A stretch of DNA of 64,000 bases, from assembly GCA_000954095.1 (NCBI GenBank), contig JYNY01000634.1:1-64000 (forward strand). The letters are read 5' to 3'. Each line of letters opens with the position of its first letter. The first letter of the stretch is position 1. This document shows positions 17,878-27,448 of this stretch, piece by piece. Under the pieces are notes generated by a model. The model was not told the DNA's origin and did not search any database. It saw nothing but the letters and a program-made list of their open reading frames with translations. A program made the position numbers and the translations under genes. This DNA is from Candidatus Omnitrophus magneticus (GTDB taxonomy: Bacteria; Omnitrophota; Gorgyraeia; Tantalellales; Tantalellaceae).

Positions 17878-18791
17878 TAAAATCCGGAAATTTTTTTTAA
17901 AATATTATATCTCTGTTCAATCTTCGCCTTAACCGTATTGGCTAACGCGTTTATTCCAAAATCTTCCACGGAAAAAGATGCCAATATGCTACCATAAGAC
18001 AAAGAAGTTCTCAAGTCTTTATCCGTTAACTTTCCCTTACTAGTTATATACCCCATCACCGCGCCGGCGTAAGTATCTCCGGCCCCGGTAGGGTCAATAA
18101 TTTTTCTTAAAAAATACGGCGGTATGACAAATTTTAAATCATTTTTTTTAAAAAATAGCGACCCGTGTTCCCCTTTTTTTATGATAGTCATTTTGACGCC
18201 CAAAGAAGCTATATATTCCGCGGAATCTAACAAATTTGCCTCGCCTGATAAAAGCCGCGCTTCCGCGTCATTTAAAAAAAACATATCAGTCTTCTTCAAA
18301 AGTTTAATAAGTTCTTTTCTTTGAGTATTTATCCATAAATTCATTGTATCGCAGGCAACAATGCCGGAAGGTTTTACTTTATTGACAACCCAATTTTGAA
18401 ATTCCGGCGCAATATTAGCCAAAAGAAAATTATCAGTTTTTCTTACGTTTGAAGGAACTTTTGGTTTAAAATCGCTGAATACATTTAAACAAGTACTTAA
18501 AGTTTCCGCATGGTCTAAATTTTTAGGATACCGCGCGCTCCAAGTGAATGTCTGGCCGTCTTTTTTTTCCATACCGCTTGTATCAATTCCACGATTCTCA
18601 AAAATATCACAATATTTTTTAGTAAAATCTTTTCCAACAACACTTATAATATTCACAGACGTAAAAAATGAAGCGCTTATAGAAGCATAAGTCGCAGAAC
18701 CGCCTAATAACCCAACACGTGAACCCAAAGGCGTTTCAATACTATCAAAAGCAATACTACCGATAACTGTTAATTTTTTTTTGTCATTCAT
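17877..18791 (-). CDS. PfkB-family sugar or nucleoside kinase
   Basis: A ribokinase-fold kinase. The N-terminal signature is LGGSATYASISASFF with the conserved double Gly, and the C-terminal signature is DPTGAGDTYAGAVMGY with the catalytic Asp and anion hole. Length (304 aa) is typical. The substrate is not clear: nearby residues do not match adenosine kinase or 1-phosphofructokinase patterns well. The stop codon TAG ends on the first base of the tRNA-Gly gene on the same strand. Confidence 0.88.
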   Translation of the reverse strand: MNDKKKLTVIGSIAFDSIETPLGSRVGLLGGSATYASISASFFTSVNIISVVGKDFTKKYCDIFENRGIDTSGMEKKDGQTFTWSARYPKNLDHAETLSTCLNVFSDFKPKVPSNVRKTDNFLLANIAPEFQNWVVNKVKPSGIVACDTMNLWINTQRKELIKLLKKTDMFFLNDAEARLLSGEANLLDSAEYIASLGVKMTIIKKGEHGSLFFKKNDLKFVIPPYFLRKIIDPTGAGDTYAGAVMGYITSKGKLTDKDLRTSLSYGSILASFSVEDFGINALANTVKAKIEQRYNILKKISGF

Positions 18792-18830
18792 GAATTTTTC
18801 CTATTTTTTTGATATATTCTATATCCATGG

Positions 18831-19400
18831 TTAAGAATTACTCTTTTTAGCCCTATCCGCCTTAATGCAATACAATTTATTATCTTCAACTTGATAATAT
18901 AAAGGCGCGACATTAATTTTAGGATATCTCTCGCGCAATCTATTTGTTTCACTCATTACAAAATCTATTTCATTTCCGATTTCATGCATGAGCGCTAAAT
19001 TCATAAAATGCTCCTCAGACGATTCTTTAGTCCATCCGGCATTATTAACCAAACCACTAATAAATTCCTCTTTTCTAGAAAGTAAATTAACCATTCCACA
19101 ATGATTATGCCCAATTAACGCGATATGCCGCACTTTCCCTACCGAAATAGCATACGAAACTTTAAATTCACTATATCGCAAATTTGCTCCTCCTGAGCGT
19201 ATAATAAATGAAAAATTGTCCGGCATATGAAGATGTTTGCGGTTATCCATACACATACCGATAAGAAGCTTTGCCTCGGAATATACCTCAAACGGCCGAT
19301 TTAAATTATGATATTCCAACAATAGGCCAATAGGAGTGTTCCGATATTGTTTAGGAATATCACTCTTATTTGCAACAGATATAATTTTATATTTACTCAT
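18831..19400 (-). CDS. Beta-type carbonic anhydrase family protein
   Basis: Converts CO2 and bicarbonate with a zinc held by Cys-His-Cys. The ligand pattern is visible: C50-M-D52-N-R54 (the family's C-x-D-x-R) and H98-N-H-C101, with IIRSGGANLR between them. The product is short (189 aa) but complete for the minimal form. It fits the one-carbon metabolism genes elsewhere in the window, but is not linked to them. AGGAGGG lies 16 bases upstream of the ATG, farther than usual; no better start is in frame. Confidence 0.85.
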   Translation of the reverse strand: MSKYKIISVANKSDIPKQYRNTPIGLLLEYHNLNRPFEVYSEAKLLIGMCMDNRKHLHMPDNFSFIIRSGGANLRYSEFKVSYAISVGKVRHIALIGHNHCGMVNLLSRKEEFISGLVNNAGWTKESSEEHFMNLALMHEIGNEIDFVMSETNRLRERYPKINVAPLYYQVEDNKLYCIKADRAKKSNS

Positions 19401-19506
19401 AAGTATTTTTTTATACCCTCCTATTTAACCGAACAACTCAACTGAGGACACGAATTCGCAAGCAGTCCTAAATCTTTGTATTCATGTTAATCAATATTTC
19501 ATTTAT

Positions 19507-19684
19507 CCCGGATTTTGCAATAGACTTCGAGAAAAATGACCTAAATTTTTGATAATACAAGGCTTGCGAGCAAAAATGACGAAAGCGTATTCTTTGCAAT
19601 ACGCTGAGGATATTTTTGCGAGTGTAACGCAGTAGTATCAAAAATTTAGAGACATTTTACCGACGGCCTATTGCAAAATCCGGG
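19507..19684. repeat. 178-bp inverted-repeat element, copy 1 (MITE-like)
   Basis: The element begins CCCGGATTTTGCAATAG and ends with its exact complement. The two halves pair imperfectly along their whole length, and the centre is an AGCGTATT/AATACGCT hairpin. It encodes no protein. It is flanked by TTTAT on both sides (19502-19506 and 19685-19689), which may be a target duplication. It ends one base before the stop triplet of the P-type ATPase gene, so in the ATPase transcript it forms a large 3' hairpin. Copy 2 is at 44723-44900 in the opposite orientation with about 8 differences by eye. Confidence 0.85.
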
Positions 19685-19685
19685 T

Positions 19686-22253
19686 TTATTTAAAAACTGA
19701 CACTGGAAAAAATTTCTTGTTTATGGCCTTTAATCCTTCAAACCAAGCTAAACTGACCATACCGCTGGCTAAAGCAAAAATAATATCCGCTAAAGATAAT
19801 TCTGAAAAATGAAAAAGATTGCGAAGTATTGGCACATAAATAACTAGGCCGAGTGCCAATAAAGCTCCGAAAACAACCCATCCTAATGCCTGATTCCTTG
19901 ATTTAACAATGCCCATCAAATTTTTAGACCAAGAAAGATTCATCATAATCAGCATCACATTCGCAAAAACTAAAGTTACGAAAGCCAATGTGCGCGCCTC
20001 AAACTCTCCTTTTTTTAAATATAATGCAAATAAAAATACACTAAAAACAACTACCAAGATGCTAAGACCTTGCAATAAACTAAAAATAAATGTTTTTCTA
20101 TTAAATAATGCCTCATGAAGATTACGCGGAGGCCGGTTCATTATATTTTTCTCATCTGGACAAGCTTCAAATACTATAGAACATGCCGGGTCAATAATCA
20201 ATTCCAAAAAAGCAATATGCGCCGGAAGAAGAACTATTGGTAAATGGAATAAAACAGGAAGGAACGACATTCCGGCAATTGGAACATGAATGGCAAAAAT
20301 GTAAGCAATCGCTTTTTTTAAATTATCAAAAATTCTTCTCCCGAGCTTTACCGCCTGCACAATAGAAGAAAAATCATCGTTAAGTAGCACTAGTGCCGAT
20401 GCCTCACGGGCAACATCCGTGCCTCTATCGCCCATAGCAATTCCTATATTCGCCGCCTTTAAGGCCGGAGCATCATTTACTCCATCTCCTGTCATCGCGA
20501 CAATTTCGCCATTTGCCTTTAACGCATTTACAATCAATAATTTTTGTTCAGGAACCACTCGGGCAAAAACATTAATTGTTTTTATTCTATCTCTTAATTG
20601 CAAAGCATCCATTTTCTCTAATTCTGGGCCAGTTATACATTGTTCAGAATTTTTCAAACCAATCTGTTTAGCGATATAAATAGCCGTTCCCGGATAATCT
20701 CCGGTGATCATAATCACCCTTATTCCTGCTTCGTAAGCTTCTCTTATGGAATCCGTAACAGTTTCACGCACCGGATCAATAAATCCAAGTAATCCCACAA
20801 ATTCAAAAACAAAATCATGTTGCACATCTGGAAGATCCATCTTTTTAAATGAAGACCTAGCAACTCCCAAAACACGCAAGCCCCGTCTAGACATATCCTC
20901 AATACATGCCTTCATTTCATTCTGTTGCAATTGATTAAAATGACAAAGATCAGCTATGGCCTCGGGAGAACCTTTAGCAGAAATAACATAATTACACTTA
21001 TCCGGAGATTCCCATACATGCGAAAGCGCGAGCAATTGCTTTGACAATGGGTACTCCTTAATTATTCTCCAATTATTATGGATATGCTCGGAACCTGATA
21101 AATAAAACTCGCCAAGTCGTTTCACTTCTTTTTCAACAGGATCAAAAGGATCCTTTTGACTAGCTAAAATACCGTATTCAACCAAATCATGCACTATTTC
21201 AGGAAGTAAATCTATTTTTTTTGTATCCACATCATAATAGACACCATCAACACAAAGCGTAGTCAAATACATAGAGTTAAGCGTAAGCGTACCGGTCTTA
21301 TCCGTACATAATACAGTTGCCGCGCCTAAAGTTTCTATCGCGGGAGCACGCCGGGTTAAAACCTTACTCTTTGATATTCTCCATGCCCCCAAAGTCAAAA
21401 ATATAATTAACACCACCGGAAATTCTTCAGGTAACATGGCCATACTTAAAGTTAACCCTGAAAGTATGCCATTAAGCCAATTACCTCTAGTCAAACCATA
21501 AATTATAATTACCAATAAACAAAGAATTGTTCCGGCAATAGAAAAATTACGAACAATTTTTCCGGTTTCCTTTTTAAGCAAAGTATCTTCTTCATGTATA
21601 CCTTGCAACGCTTTCCCAATTTTGCCCATCTCAGTATGGACGCCGATTGATGTCACTTTTAAAATACCGCGACCGGAAACGACAAGCGTCCCCGAATAAA
21701 CAAAAGGCAAGTCTTCTCCGCCCGGCCGTCTAGAAATTCCTTTACCATCCCAATCAGATTTACATACAGGCACTGACTCACCGGTTAACAAAGATTCATC
21801 CACTAACAAATTAGAACATGATAAAACTACGGCATCAGCCGGCACGCGATCACCTTCTCTAATCATGATAATGTCATCTTTAACAATTTCTCTACCGGCA
21901 ATTCTTTTTTGCTCTCCATCACGGATAACCAAAGCGCGCGGGCTTGAAAGATCACGCAACGCCTCAAGGGTTCTTTCTGTTTTTCGTTCCTGATAAAATG
22001 TGATACCCACAACAACCATCACAAAAGAAAGCAACATAAGCGCATCTTTCTGCTCACCAAGAAAAAAATAAATTGTGCCGCTACCAATCAATAAAAGTAG
22101 CATTGGTTCTTTGATAACATGAAAAAATATTAAAAAAACATTGCGTCTCTTCTGAGAAGGTATTTCATTGTAACCATATTGGCATAATCTTTCAGAAACC
22201 TCTCTCGCGGAAAGCCCTTTTATATTCTTAATCTCTTTACCAGAAAACATCAT
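19686..22253 (-). CDS. Cation-transporting P-type ATPase (PEEFP subtype)
   Basis: An ion pump with all core motifs: TGES (157-160, actuator), DKTGT (Asp318, phosphorylation), TGDY, and [21 protein letters not shown] (hinge). An N-terminal cation-ATPase domain precedes the first helices. The ion-path motif in helix M4 is PEEFP (275-279) rather than the PEGLP of calcium pumps, and M6 reads ELIIDPACSIVFE, so the ion is not certain; it belongs to a bacterial subgroup close to type II pumps. Length is 855 aa. AAGG 6 bases before the first ATG supports this start. It follows mnmG by 43 bases, and copy 1 of the 178-bp repeat sits right behind its stop. Confidence 0.92.
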   Translation of the reverse strand: MMFSGKEIKNIKGLSAREVSERLCQYGYNEIPSQKRRNVFLIFFHVIKEPMLLLLIGSGTIYFFLGEQKDALMLLSFVMVVVGITFYQERKTERTLEALRDLSSPRALVIRDGEQKRIAGREIVKDDIIMIREGDRVPADAVVLSCSNLLVDESLLTGESVPVCKSDWDGKGISRRPGGEDLPFVYSGTLVVSGRGILKVTSIGVHTEMGKIGKALQGIHEEDTLLKKETGKIVRNFSIAGTILCLLVIIIYGLTRGNWLNGILSGLTLSMAMLPEEFPVVLIIFLTLGAWRISKSKVLTRRAPAIETLGAATVLCTDKTGTLTLNSMYLTTLCVDGVYYDVDTKKIDLLPEIVHDLVEYGILASQKDPFDPVEKEVKRLGEFYLSGSEHIHNNWRIIKEYPLSKQLLALSHVWESPDKCNYVISAKGSPEAIADLCHFNQLQQNEMKACIEDMSRRGLRVLGVARSSFKKMDLPDVQHDFVFEFVGLLGFIDPVRETVTDSIREAYEAGIRVIMITGDYPGTAIYIAKQIGLKNSEQCITGPELEKMDALQLRDRIKTINVFARVVPEQKLLIVNALKANGEIVAMTGDGVNDAPALKAANIGIAMGDRGTDVAREASALVLLNDDFSSIVQAVKLGRRIFDNLKKAIAYIFAIHVPIAGMSFLPVLFHLPIVLLPAHIAFLELIIDPACSIVFEACPDEKNIMNRPPRNLHEALFNRKTFIFSLLQGLSILVVVFSVFLFALYLKKGEFEARTLAFVTLVFANVMLIMMNLSWSKNLMGIVKSRNQALGWVVFGALLALGLVIYVPILRNLFHFSELSLADIIFALASGMVSLAWFEGLKAINKKFFPVSVFK

Positions 22254-22296
22254 AGATAACCTTTTTAGTATATGCCCTAACCTAAGATACTACCCA

Positions 22297-24147
22297 TCAC
22301 CGTTTTATCTTCACCATCAGCATTGTTATTGCCGCGGGAGTAATGCCTGATATTCTACTCGCTTGGCCTAATGATCTCGGACGGGCTAAATTTAATTTCT
22401 CAATGACTTCTTTTGACAGGCCGCTTATTTTCGCGTAATCAAAATCACTAGGAATAATCATATTTTCAAGTTCTTTAAACCGATTTATTTTTGCTAATTC
22501 ACGTGAAATGTATCCCTGATATTTGACATCCACTTCGAGCTGAACTTTTTCATAATATGAAAGCTTATTTTCTTCGCCTGTCAATTTTAGAATATCTTCA
22601 TAAAATATATGCGGTCTTTTAAGAATTTTCATTGCTGAACTAGCCTGTGTTATTGGTTCATATTGTTTTCCCGATAAAAAAGAATTTACTTTCTCGGACG
22701 GCGCTATGATTTTTTTTTCCAGCTGTTCTTTTTCTTTTTTTATTTTTTCTAATTTAAGATACACTCTTTCCACTTGTTCATCTGTTATTAGCCCAATTTT
22801 ACGGCCTATCAGGCTCAACCGTTCATCCGCGTTATCTTCCCGTATTGTAAGGCGGTATTCGACACGCGAAGTAAACATCCTGTATGGTTCTACTGTTCCC
22901 TTAGTAACAAGGTCGTCTATCAAGACGCCGATATAAGCCGTTGCTCTATCTAAAATAATCGGCGTTTCTTTTTTTATTTTTCTCGCGGCGTTTATTCCTG
23001 CCATAAGACCTAGCGCGCCTGCTTCTTCATATCCGGTTGTTCCGTTAACTTGTCCCGCGATAAAAAGCCCGTTTATTTTTTTAGATTCAAGTGTCGCGTA
23101 AAGTTCAGTCGGATCAACATAATCATACTCTATCCCATAGGCAGGTTTATTCATTTTCGCGTTTTCAAGGCCTTTAATACTATGTAATATACGCTCCTGC
23201 GCGGATACCGGAAGGCTTGTGGAAATTCCATTAGGATAATATTCCGTAGGATTAAGGCCTTCGGGTTCTATAAAAATTAAATGAGACTCTTTATCCGCGA
23301 AACGAATTATTTTGTCTTCAATTGAAGGGCAATATCTAACACCACGGCCTTTTATTTTCCCGGCATATAAAGGAGACTGACTTAAAGATTCTCGTATTAT
23401 CTTGTGTGTTTCTTCATTTGTCCTTGTTATAAAGCATGGAACTTGCGGAAGGTTTATCCCGCCTCCCCAAAAAGACAACGGGATTATTTCTTTTTCAAGA
23501 GCCTGCTCCGCGAGTTTTGAAAAATCAATACTTTTAGCGTCAAGACGCGCGGGAGTGCCTGTTTTAAATACGCCTACTTTTAATCCTAATTCTCTAAGCT
23601 GGTCTGAAAGCCCGATAGATGATTTTTCATTTATACGGCCGCCTTGCGAATGTTCCAATCCTATATGAATAGTGCCGTTCATGAAAGTACCGGTTGTAAT
23701 AATAACAATTTTTGAAAAAATTTCTCCGAACTTGTCTGTTACGATACCGCTGACTTCACCATTCGATATAATAAGTTTTTTTGCTTCGCATTCTAATGTG
23801 TCTAACCCCGGTTGATTTAAAACCCGTTCTTTCATGTATTCGTTATATAAGTGCCTATCTATCTGGATTCTTGAGGATCTTGCGGCGTAACCTTTTGAAG
23901 AATTAAGGAGCCGAAATTGTATGGCGCTCGCGTCACCGGCTTTTGCCATTTCTCCGCCAAGCGCGTCTATTTCTTTTACCAATTGTCCTTTTCCTACTCC
24001 GCCGATGGAAGGATTACAGGAAGTATACCCTATTCTACTTTTTTCAAAAGTAATAATAAGTGCCGAAACACCCATTCTGGACGCGGCTAATCCGGCTTCG
24101 CATCCCGCGTGTCCGGCGCCGACAATTATTACATCATATTTTTTCAT
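22297..24147 (-). CDS. mnmG: tRNA uridine-34 carboxymethylaminomethyl modification enzyme MnmG
   Basis: FAD protein that, with MnmE, modifies the wobble uridine of several tRNAs. The FAD-binding GAGHAGCEAGLAASRMG is at the N-terminus, followed by CNPSIGGVGKGQL and EIDALGGEM. The C-terminal helical domain ends with SRISGITPAAITMLMV, the usual GidA tail. Length 616 aa is standard. The mnmE and rsmG genes often found nearby are not in this window. Confidence 0.96.
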   Translation of the reverse strand: MKKYDVIIVGAGHAGCEAGLAASRMGVSALIITFEKSRIGYTSCNPSIGGVGKGQLVKEIDALGGEMAKAGDASAIQFRLLNSSKGYAARSSRIQIDRHLYNEYMKERVLNQPGLDTLECEAKKLIISNGEVSGIVTDKFGEIFSKIVIITTGTFMNGTIHIGLEHSQGGRINEKSSIGLSDQLRELGLKVGVFKTGTPARLDAKSIDFSKLAEQALEKEIIPLSFWGGGINLPQVPCFITRTNEETHKIIRESLSQSPLYAGKIKGRGVRYCPSIEDKIIRFADKESHLIFIEPEGLNPTEYYPNGISTSLPVSAQERILHSIKGLENAKMNKPAYGIEYDYVDPTELYATLESKKINGLFIAGQVNGTTGYEEAGALGLMAGINAARKIKKETPIILDRATAYIGVLIDDLVTKGTVEPYRMFTSRVEYRLTIREDNADERLSLIGRKIGLITDEQVERVYLKLEKIKKEKEQLEKKIIAPSEKVNSFLSGKQYEPITQASSAMKILKRPHIFYEDILKLTGEENKLSYYEKVQLEVDVKYQGYISRELAKINRFKELENMIIPSDFDYAKISGLSKEVIEKLNLARPRSLGQASRISGITPAAITMLMVKIKR

Positions 24148-24190
24148 GGTCTTAATATAACACTAACACAATATTTTTTGCGGCATAAAA

Positions 24191-24865
24191 TTAGCGCGTT
24201 TTAGTATCTACACTTACATCAATAATTTCCGACTCTGAAAAATCATTTCCAATGGAACCGGATTCAAAAATCCAATTTCTTACATACTTAATAAGAATCA
24301 TATCAGTTTCAGAGTTCCCGGTAGTTGTTACCGGCTCAACACTATTAATGGTTCCATCCTTAGATATAAAAACCTTTACGCGCATTGTGAATACTGAAGA
24401 ATCTCCGTAAAGCCCTTTTAATATAAAAGGCTCAGAAGGTTTATAAACAACATTTCTCTCTTTCTTTTCATTGCTGAATGATTTTTGTTTAAAAGTCTTG
24501 ATAAGAAAATCCGGAATATTTTTTTGTCCCGCGATAACATCCAAAATTTTATTTTCAATCAAGGCTATATTGTTATTACGCGATTCCGCGGAATACGCCA
24601 CGCGGTTTTTTTCCAATGGTTCAATCTTTACATCAGAACCTTCAAATAATATATTTTCCGTATAGGACGTAATAAAATTAGGATTCATACTCTCAATCAT
24701 AATATCAAACGCTGTTTTTTTAAGTAACGGGCCTAAGAATTTCAATTTCGAATATGATTTAATTTTAATATTATCATTTGAATTATTTGTGACAATAATA
24801 AAAGAGAATGCTAAAATGTGGACTACGGCTGAAATTAAAATTGTTATTTTTAGATTTCTATTCAT
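24191..24865 (-). CDS. TonB-like protein with one membrane helix
   Basis: Residues 6-25 form a membrane helix (ITILISAVVHILAFSFIIV) typical of TonB-type energy transducers. The last ~80 residues fit the TonB C-terminal fold: MRVKVFISKDGTINSVEPVTTTGN, then an amphipathic helix and WIFE. The usual proline-rich spacer is missing and the middle is short and charged. No ExbB/ExbD genes are near, so it may be a TonB-domain protein with another role. It lies 43 bases upstream of mnmG on the same strand. Confidence 0.7.
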   Translation of the reverse strand: MNRNLKITILISAVVHILAFSFIIVTNNSNDNIKIKSYSKLKFLGPLLKKTAFDIMIESMNPNFITSYTENILFEGSDVKIEPLEKNRVAYSAESRNNNIALIENKILDVIAGQKNIPDFLIKTFKQKSFSNEKKERNVVYKPSEPFILKGLYGDSSVFTMRVKVFISKDGTINSVEPVTTTGNSETDMILIKYVRNWIFESGSIGNDFSESEIIDVSVDTKTR

Positions 24866-24889
24866 GTAGTCTTGATGGTTGGTAAATAA

Positions 24890-25690
24890 TTAAAATGAAT
24901 TACCTTCGGAAGGAAACAATCCTTTCTCAACTTCTTCTTTAAATGTTAAAACTGCTTTTATAATTTCGTCTCCTAAAGTAGCGTATTTCTTTACAAATTT
25001 AGGAGTAAACCTATCATATAAACCAATTAAATCATGTAGCACCAAAATTTGTCCATCCGTATCTTGGCCAGCACCTATGCCTATTAAAGGAATCTTAAGA
25101 CTCTTTTTTATCTTCGCGGTCACATCGCTAGGTACGCATTCAATAATAATAGCGAAACATCCCGCGTCTTCCAATGCTTTCGCGTCATTTTCTAATTTTT
25201 CCGCGTCTTTCGGAAGTCTCCCCTGTACTTTATATCCGCCTATATTAGATATTCTCTGCGGAGTAAGCCCTATATGCCCTAAAACAGGAATTCCCGCTTC
25301 TTTTATCGCTTTGACTCTACTTATTATTTCTATCCCACCTTCTAATTTTACCGCGCCGCAATATGCTTCTTTTAAAAACCTGCCCGCATTTTTTACCGCG
25401 TCTTCATCGCTTGCTTCATATGACATAAATGGCATATCGCCTATTAAAAAGGCATTCTTTATCCCGCGCCGGACAGCTTTCGCGTGATGTATCATTTCAT
25501 CCATTGTAACCGGAATAGTATTATCATAACCCAAGCTAACCATACCTAAAGAATCGCCCACAAGAACAGCATCAACGCCTGATTTATCTAATAATACCGC
25601 AAACGAATAATCTGTAGCAGTAAGCATTATTATTTTTTCGTTATTTTGTTTTTTTTTAGCAAAATCTAATATGGAAAATTTTTCAGGCAT
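24890..25690 (-). CDS. panB: 3-methyl-2-oxobutanoate hydroxymethyltransferase
   Basis: First committed step of pantothenate synthesis: transfers a hydroxymethyl from 5,10-methylene-tetrahydrofolate to ketoisovalerate. Motifs include TATDYSFA, VLVGDSLGMV, DMPFMSYE, KLEGG, HIGLTPQ and IGIGAG. I place the start at ATG 25690 (MPEKF), with AAGGGG 7 bases upstream; the GTG at 25711 lies inside metF. The metF stop TGA is one base before this ATG. The folate donor is made by FolD, encoded two genes upstream, which explains its place in the cluster. Confidence 0.95.
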   Translation of the reverse strand: MPEKFSILDFAKKKQNNEKIIMLTATDYSFAVLLDKSGVDAVLVGDSLGMVSLGYDNTIPVTMDEMIHHAKAVRRGIKNAFLIGDMPFMSYEASDEDAVKNAGRFLKEAYCGAVKLEGGIEIISRVKAIKEAGIPVLGHIGLTPQRISNIGGYKVQGRLPKDAEKLENDAKALEDAGCFAIIIECVPSDVTAKIKKSLKIPLIGIGAGQDTDGQILVLHDLIGLYDRFTPKFVKKYATLGDEIIKAVLTFKEEVEKGLFPSEGNSF

Positions 25691-25691
25691 T

Positions 25692-26579
25692 TCATTCCCC
25701 TTTTCTGACACCCGCGATATCTAATATTTTAGCCACAAGATGATTCGAACGTATCGGCATAAAATGTATCCCATCGCACATTCCCTTGATTTCCCGCATT
25801 ATTTCGCTCGCGATTAAAACTGATTCTTCTTCAATATTTAATGCTTTATCAATACGGGTTATAATATTTTCAGGGATACTAACTCCGGGAATATTATCAT
25901 TCATGTATCTGGCCATTTTGGCTGAACGTAGCGGCACTATCCCGCCGAGAATTTTTATCAACGAACGAAAATGTTTTATACTGTTAATAAATTTTTCAAA
26001 TTTTCCCAGTTCAAAAATAGACTGTGTTTGAAAAAACATAGCACCGTTTTCTATTTTTTTTTCCATCTTTATTATTTCAGGTTCCAATGGATCCGCGCCG
26101 GGGTTAACTACTCCGCCAACTAAAAATGAAGGAGAAGCGTTTAATTTTTTTCCAGCAAGGTCAAATCCGGATTCTAAAACCTTAATCGCGGAAAGCAACG
26201 TTATCGCATCCAAATCATAAACAGGTTTTGCGCTAGGATGATCGCCTAAAATAGGATGGTCGCCTGTCATTATCATAATATTTCGCACGCCCAAAATAAA
26301 CGCGGATAACAAATCAGACTGTAAGGCAATACGGTTCCTGTCTCTAGTTGTAACTTGGCAAATAGGCTCAAACCCATTATCAATAAGAACACGTGATGAA
26401 GCAATCGACCCCAGCCGCATGACCGCGCTTTGCTGGTCAGTAACATTCACAGCGTCTACTAAAAATTTCACGCATTCTAATTCAGTGAGAACACTTGAAA
26501 AATCTACTCCCTTTGGCGGGCCTATTTCCGTGGTGTGAACAAATTTTCCGGACATCAATTTTTCTTTAAAACTTTTCAT
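25692..26579 (-). CDS. metF: Methylenetetrahydrofolate reductase
   Basis: Reduces methylene- to methyl-tetrahydrofolate. Seen: TTEIGPPKG (active-site Glu), VNVTDQQSAVMRL, QVTTRDRNR, IMIMTGDHP and YDLDAI. Start ATG 26579 (MKSFKEK) has AAGG 7 bases upstream and lies inside the end of folD; a start at 26606 is less likely. 295 aa is normal for MetF. No metV is adjacent, so the electron donor is unclear. With Fhs, FchA and FolD this completes formate to methyl-folate. Confidence 0.95.
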   Translation of the reverse strand: MKSFKEKLMSGKFVHTTEIGPPKGVDFSSVLTELECVKFLVDAVNVTDQQSAVMRLGSIASSRVLIDNGFEPICQVTTRDRNRIALQSDLLSAFILGVRNIMIMTGDHPILGDHPSAKPVYDLDAITLLSAIKVLESGFDLAGKKLNASPSFLVGGVVNPGADPLEPEIIKMEKKIENGAMFFQTQSIFELGKFEKFINSIKHFRSLIKILGGIVPLRSAKMARYMNDNIPGVSIPENIITRIDKALNIEEESVLIASEIMREIKGMCDGIHFMPIRSNHLVAKILDIAGVRKGE

Positions 26580-27438
26580 ATTGCGCCTTGTAAGATTCCA
26601 AAACATTACGCATTAAAATAGAAACAGTGACAGGCCCGACTCCGCCGGGCACCTTAGTTATAAACGATGCTTTTTTTATTGTATCGTCAAAATCAACATC
26701 GCCCGTGACTTTTCCGTTAAAATTATTTATTCCGACATCTACAACTACAGCGCCTTCTTTTATCCAAGAAGAATCGACCATATTCGCTTTACCGACAGCT
26801 ACTATCAGTATGTCCGCGTTAGATGTGTAACGTTTTATATCGCCTTTTCGCGCGGTCCCTATATGGCAAACAGAAACTGTTGCTGTTTTATTCAATAAAA
26901 GCATTGCTAATGGTTTCCCAACTATAGAAGAATGGCCTATTATCGTGATATCTTTTCCGTAAAGATCAATCCCTTTCGAATTAAGAATTTCCATTACAGC
27001 GCCGGGTGTGCACGGCATAAGCTTCGCATCGCCTCTAAGAATCATCCCTAAATTATAAGGATGCGTCGCTTCCGCGTCTTTATAAATATTTACTCTTGGA
27101 ATAATTTTTTCATATTCAATACCGCAAGCCAATGGATGCTGAATAATAATAGAAGTAACGGACTTATCGTTATTTAATTCATCAATTTTTTGGGATAGCG
27201 CTAGTTGTGTGGCAGACTCCCCTATTTCGCATATTTCAAAATCTATTCCTACAATTTGCGCGGTTTTTTTCTGAGAAGACACATAAATTTTAGACGATTC
27301 TTTATCTCCGGATATAATGGAAACAAGCTTGGGTCTTATTCCATATTTACCGCTAAGGATAGATGACTCTTCTTTCACCTGTTTAAGAATATTATCCGCC
27401 ACTAAACGGCAGTCTATTATTTTATCAGATATTTCCAT
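26566..27438 (-). CDS. folD: Methylenetetrahydrofolate dehydrogenase FolD, probably without cyclohydrolase activity
   Basis: NAD(P)-linked oxidation of methylene-tetrahydrofolate. The Rossmann region is intact (IIGHSSIVGKPLAMLL, PCTPGAVMEIL, GDVDFDD, PVPGGVGPVTVSIL-like end). The catalytic motif is altered: the family has Y-V-x-x-K-x-K, here it is YVSSQKK, so the active-site Lys is Gln (residue 56 from ATG 27438). The second motif KDVDG is KDAEA. In characterised FolD the Lys is needed for the cyclohydrolase step but not for dehydrogenation. fchA next door can provide that step. ATG 27438 is my choice; a TTG at 27459 with GGAA upstream is an alternative that overlaps fchA. Confidence 0.93.
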   Translation of the reverse strand: MEISDKIIDCRLVADNILKQVKEESSILSGKYGIRPKLVSIISGDKESSKIYVSSQKKTAQIVGIDFEICEIGESATQLALSQKIDELNNDKSVTSIIIQHPLACGIEYEKIIPRVNIYKDAEATHPYNLGMILRGDAKLMPCTPGAVMEILNSKGIDLYGKDITIIGHSSIVGKPLAMLLLNKTATVSVCHIGTARKGDIKRYTSNADILIVAVGKANMVDSSWIKEGAVVVDVGINNFNGKVTGDVDFDDTIKKASFITKVPGGVGPVTVSILMRNVLESYKAQYEKF

Positions 27439-27448
27439 TTGTAATTTT

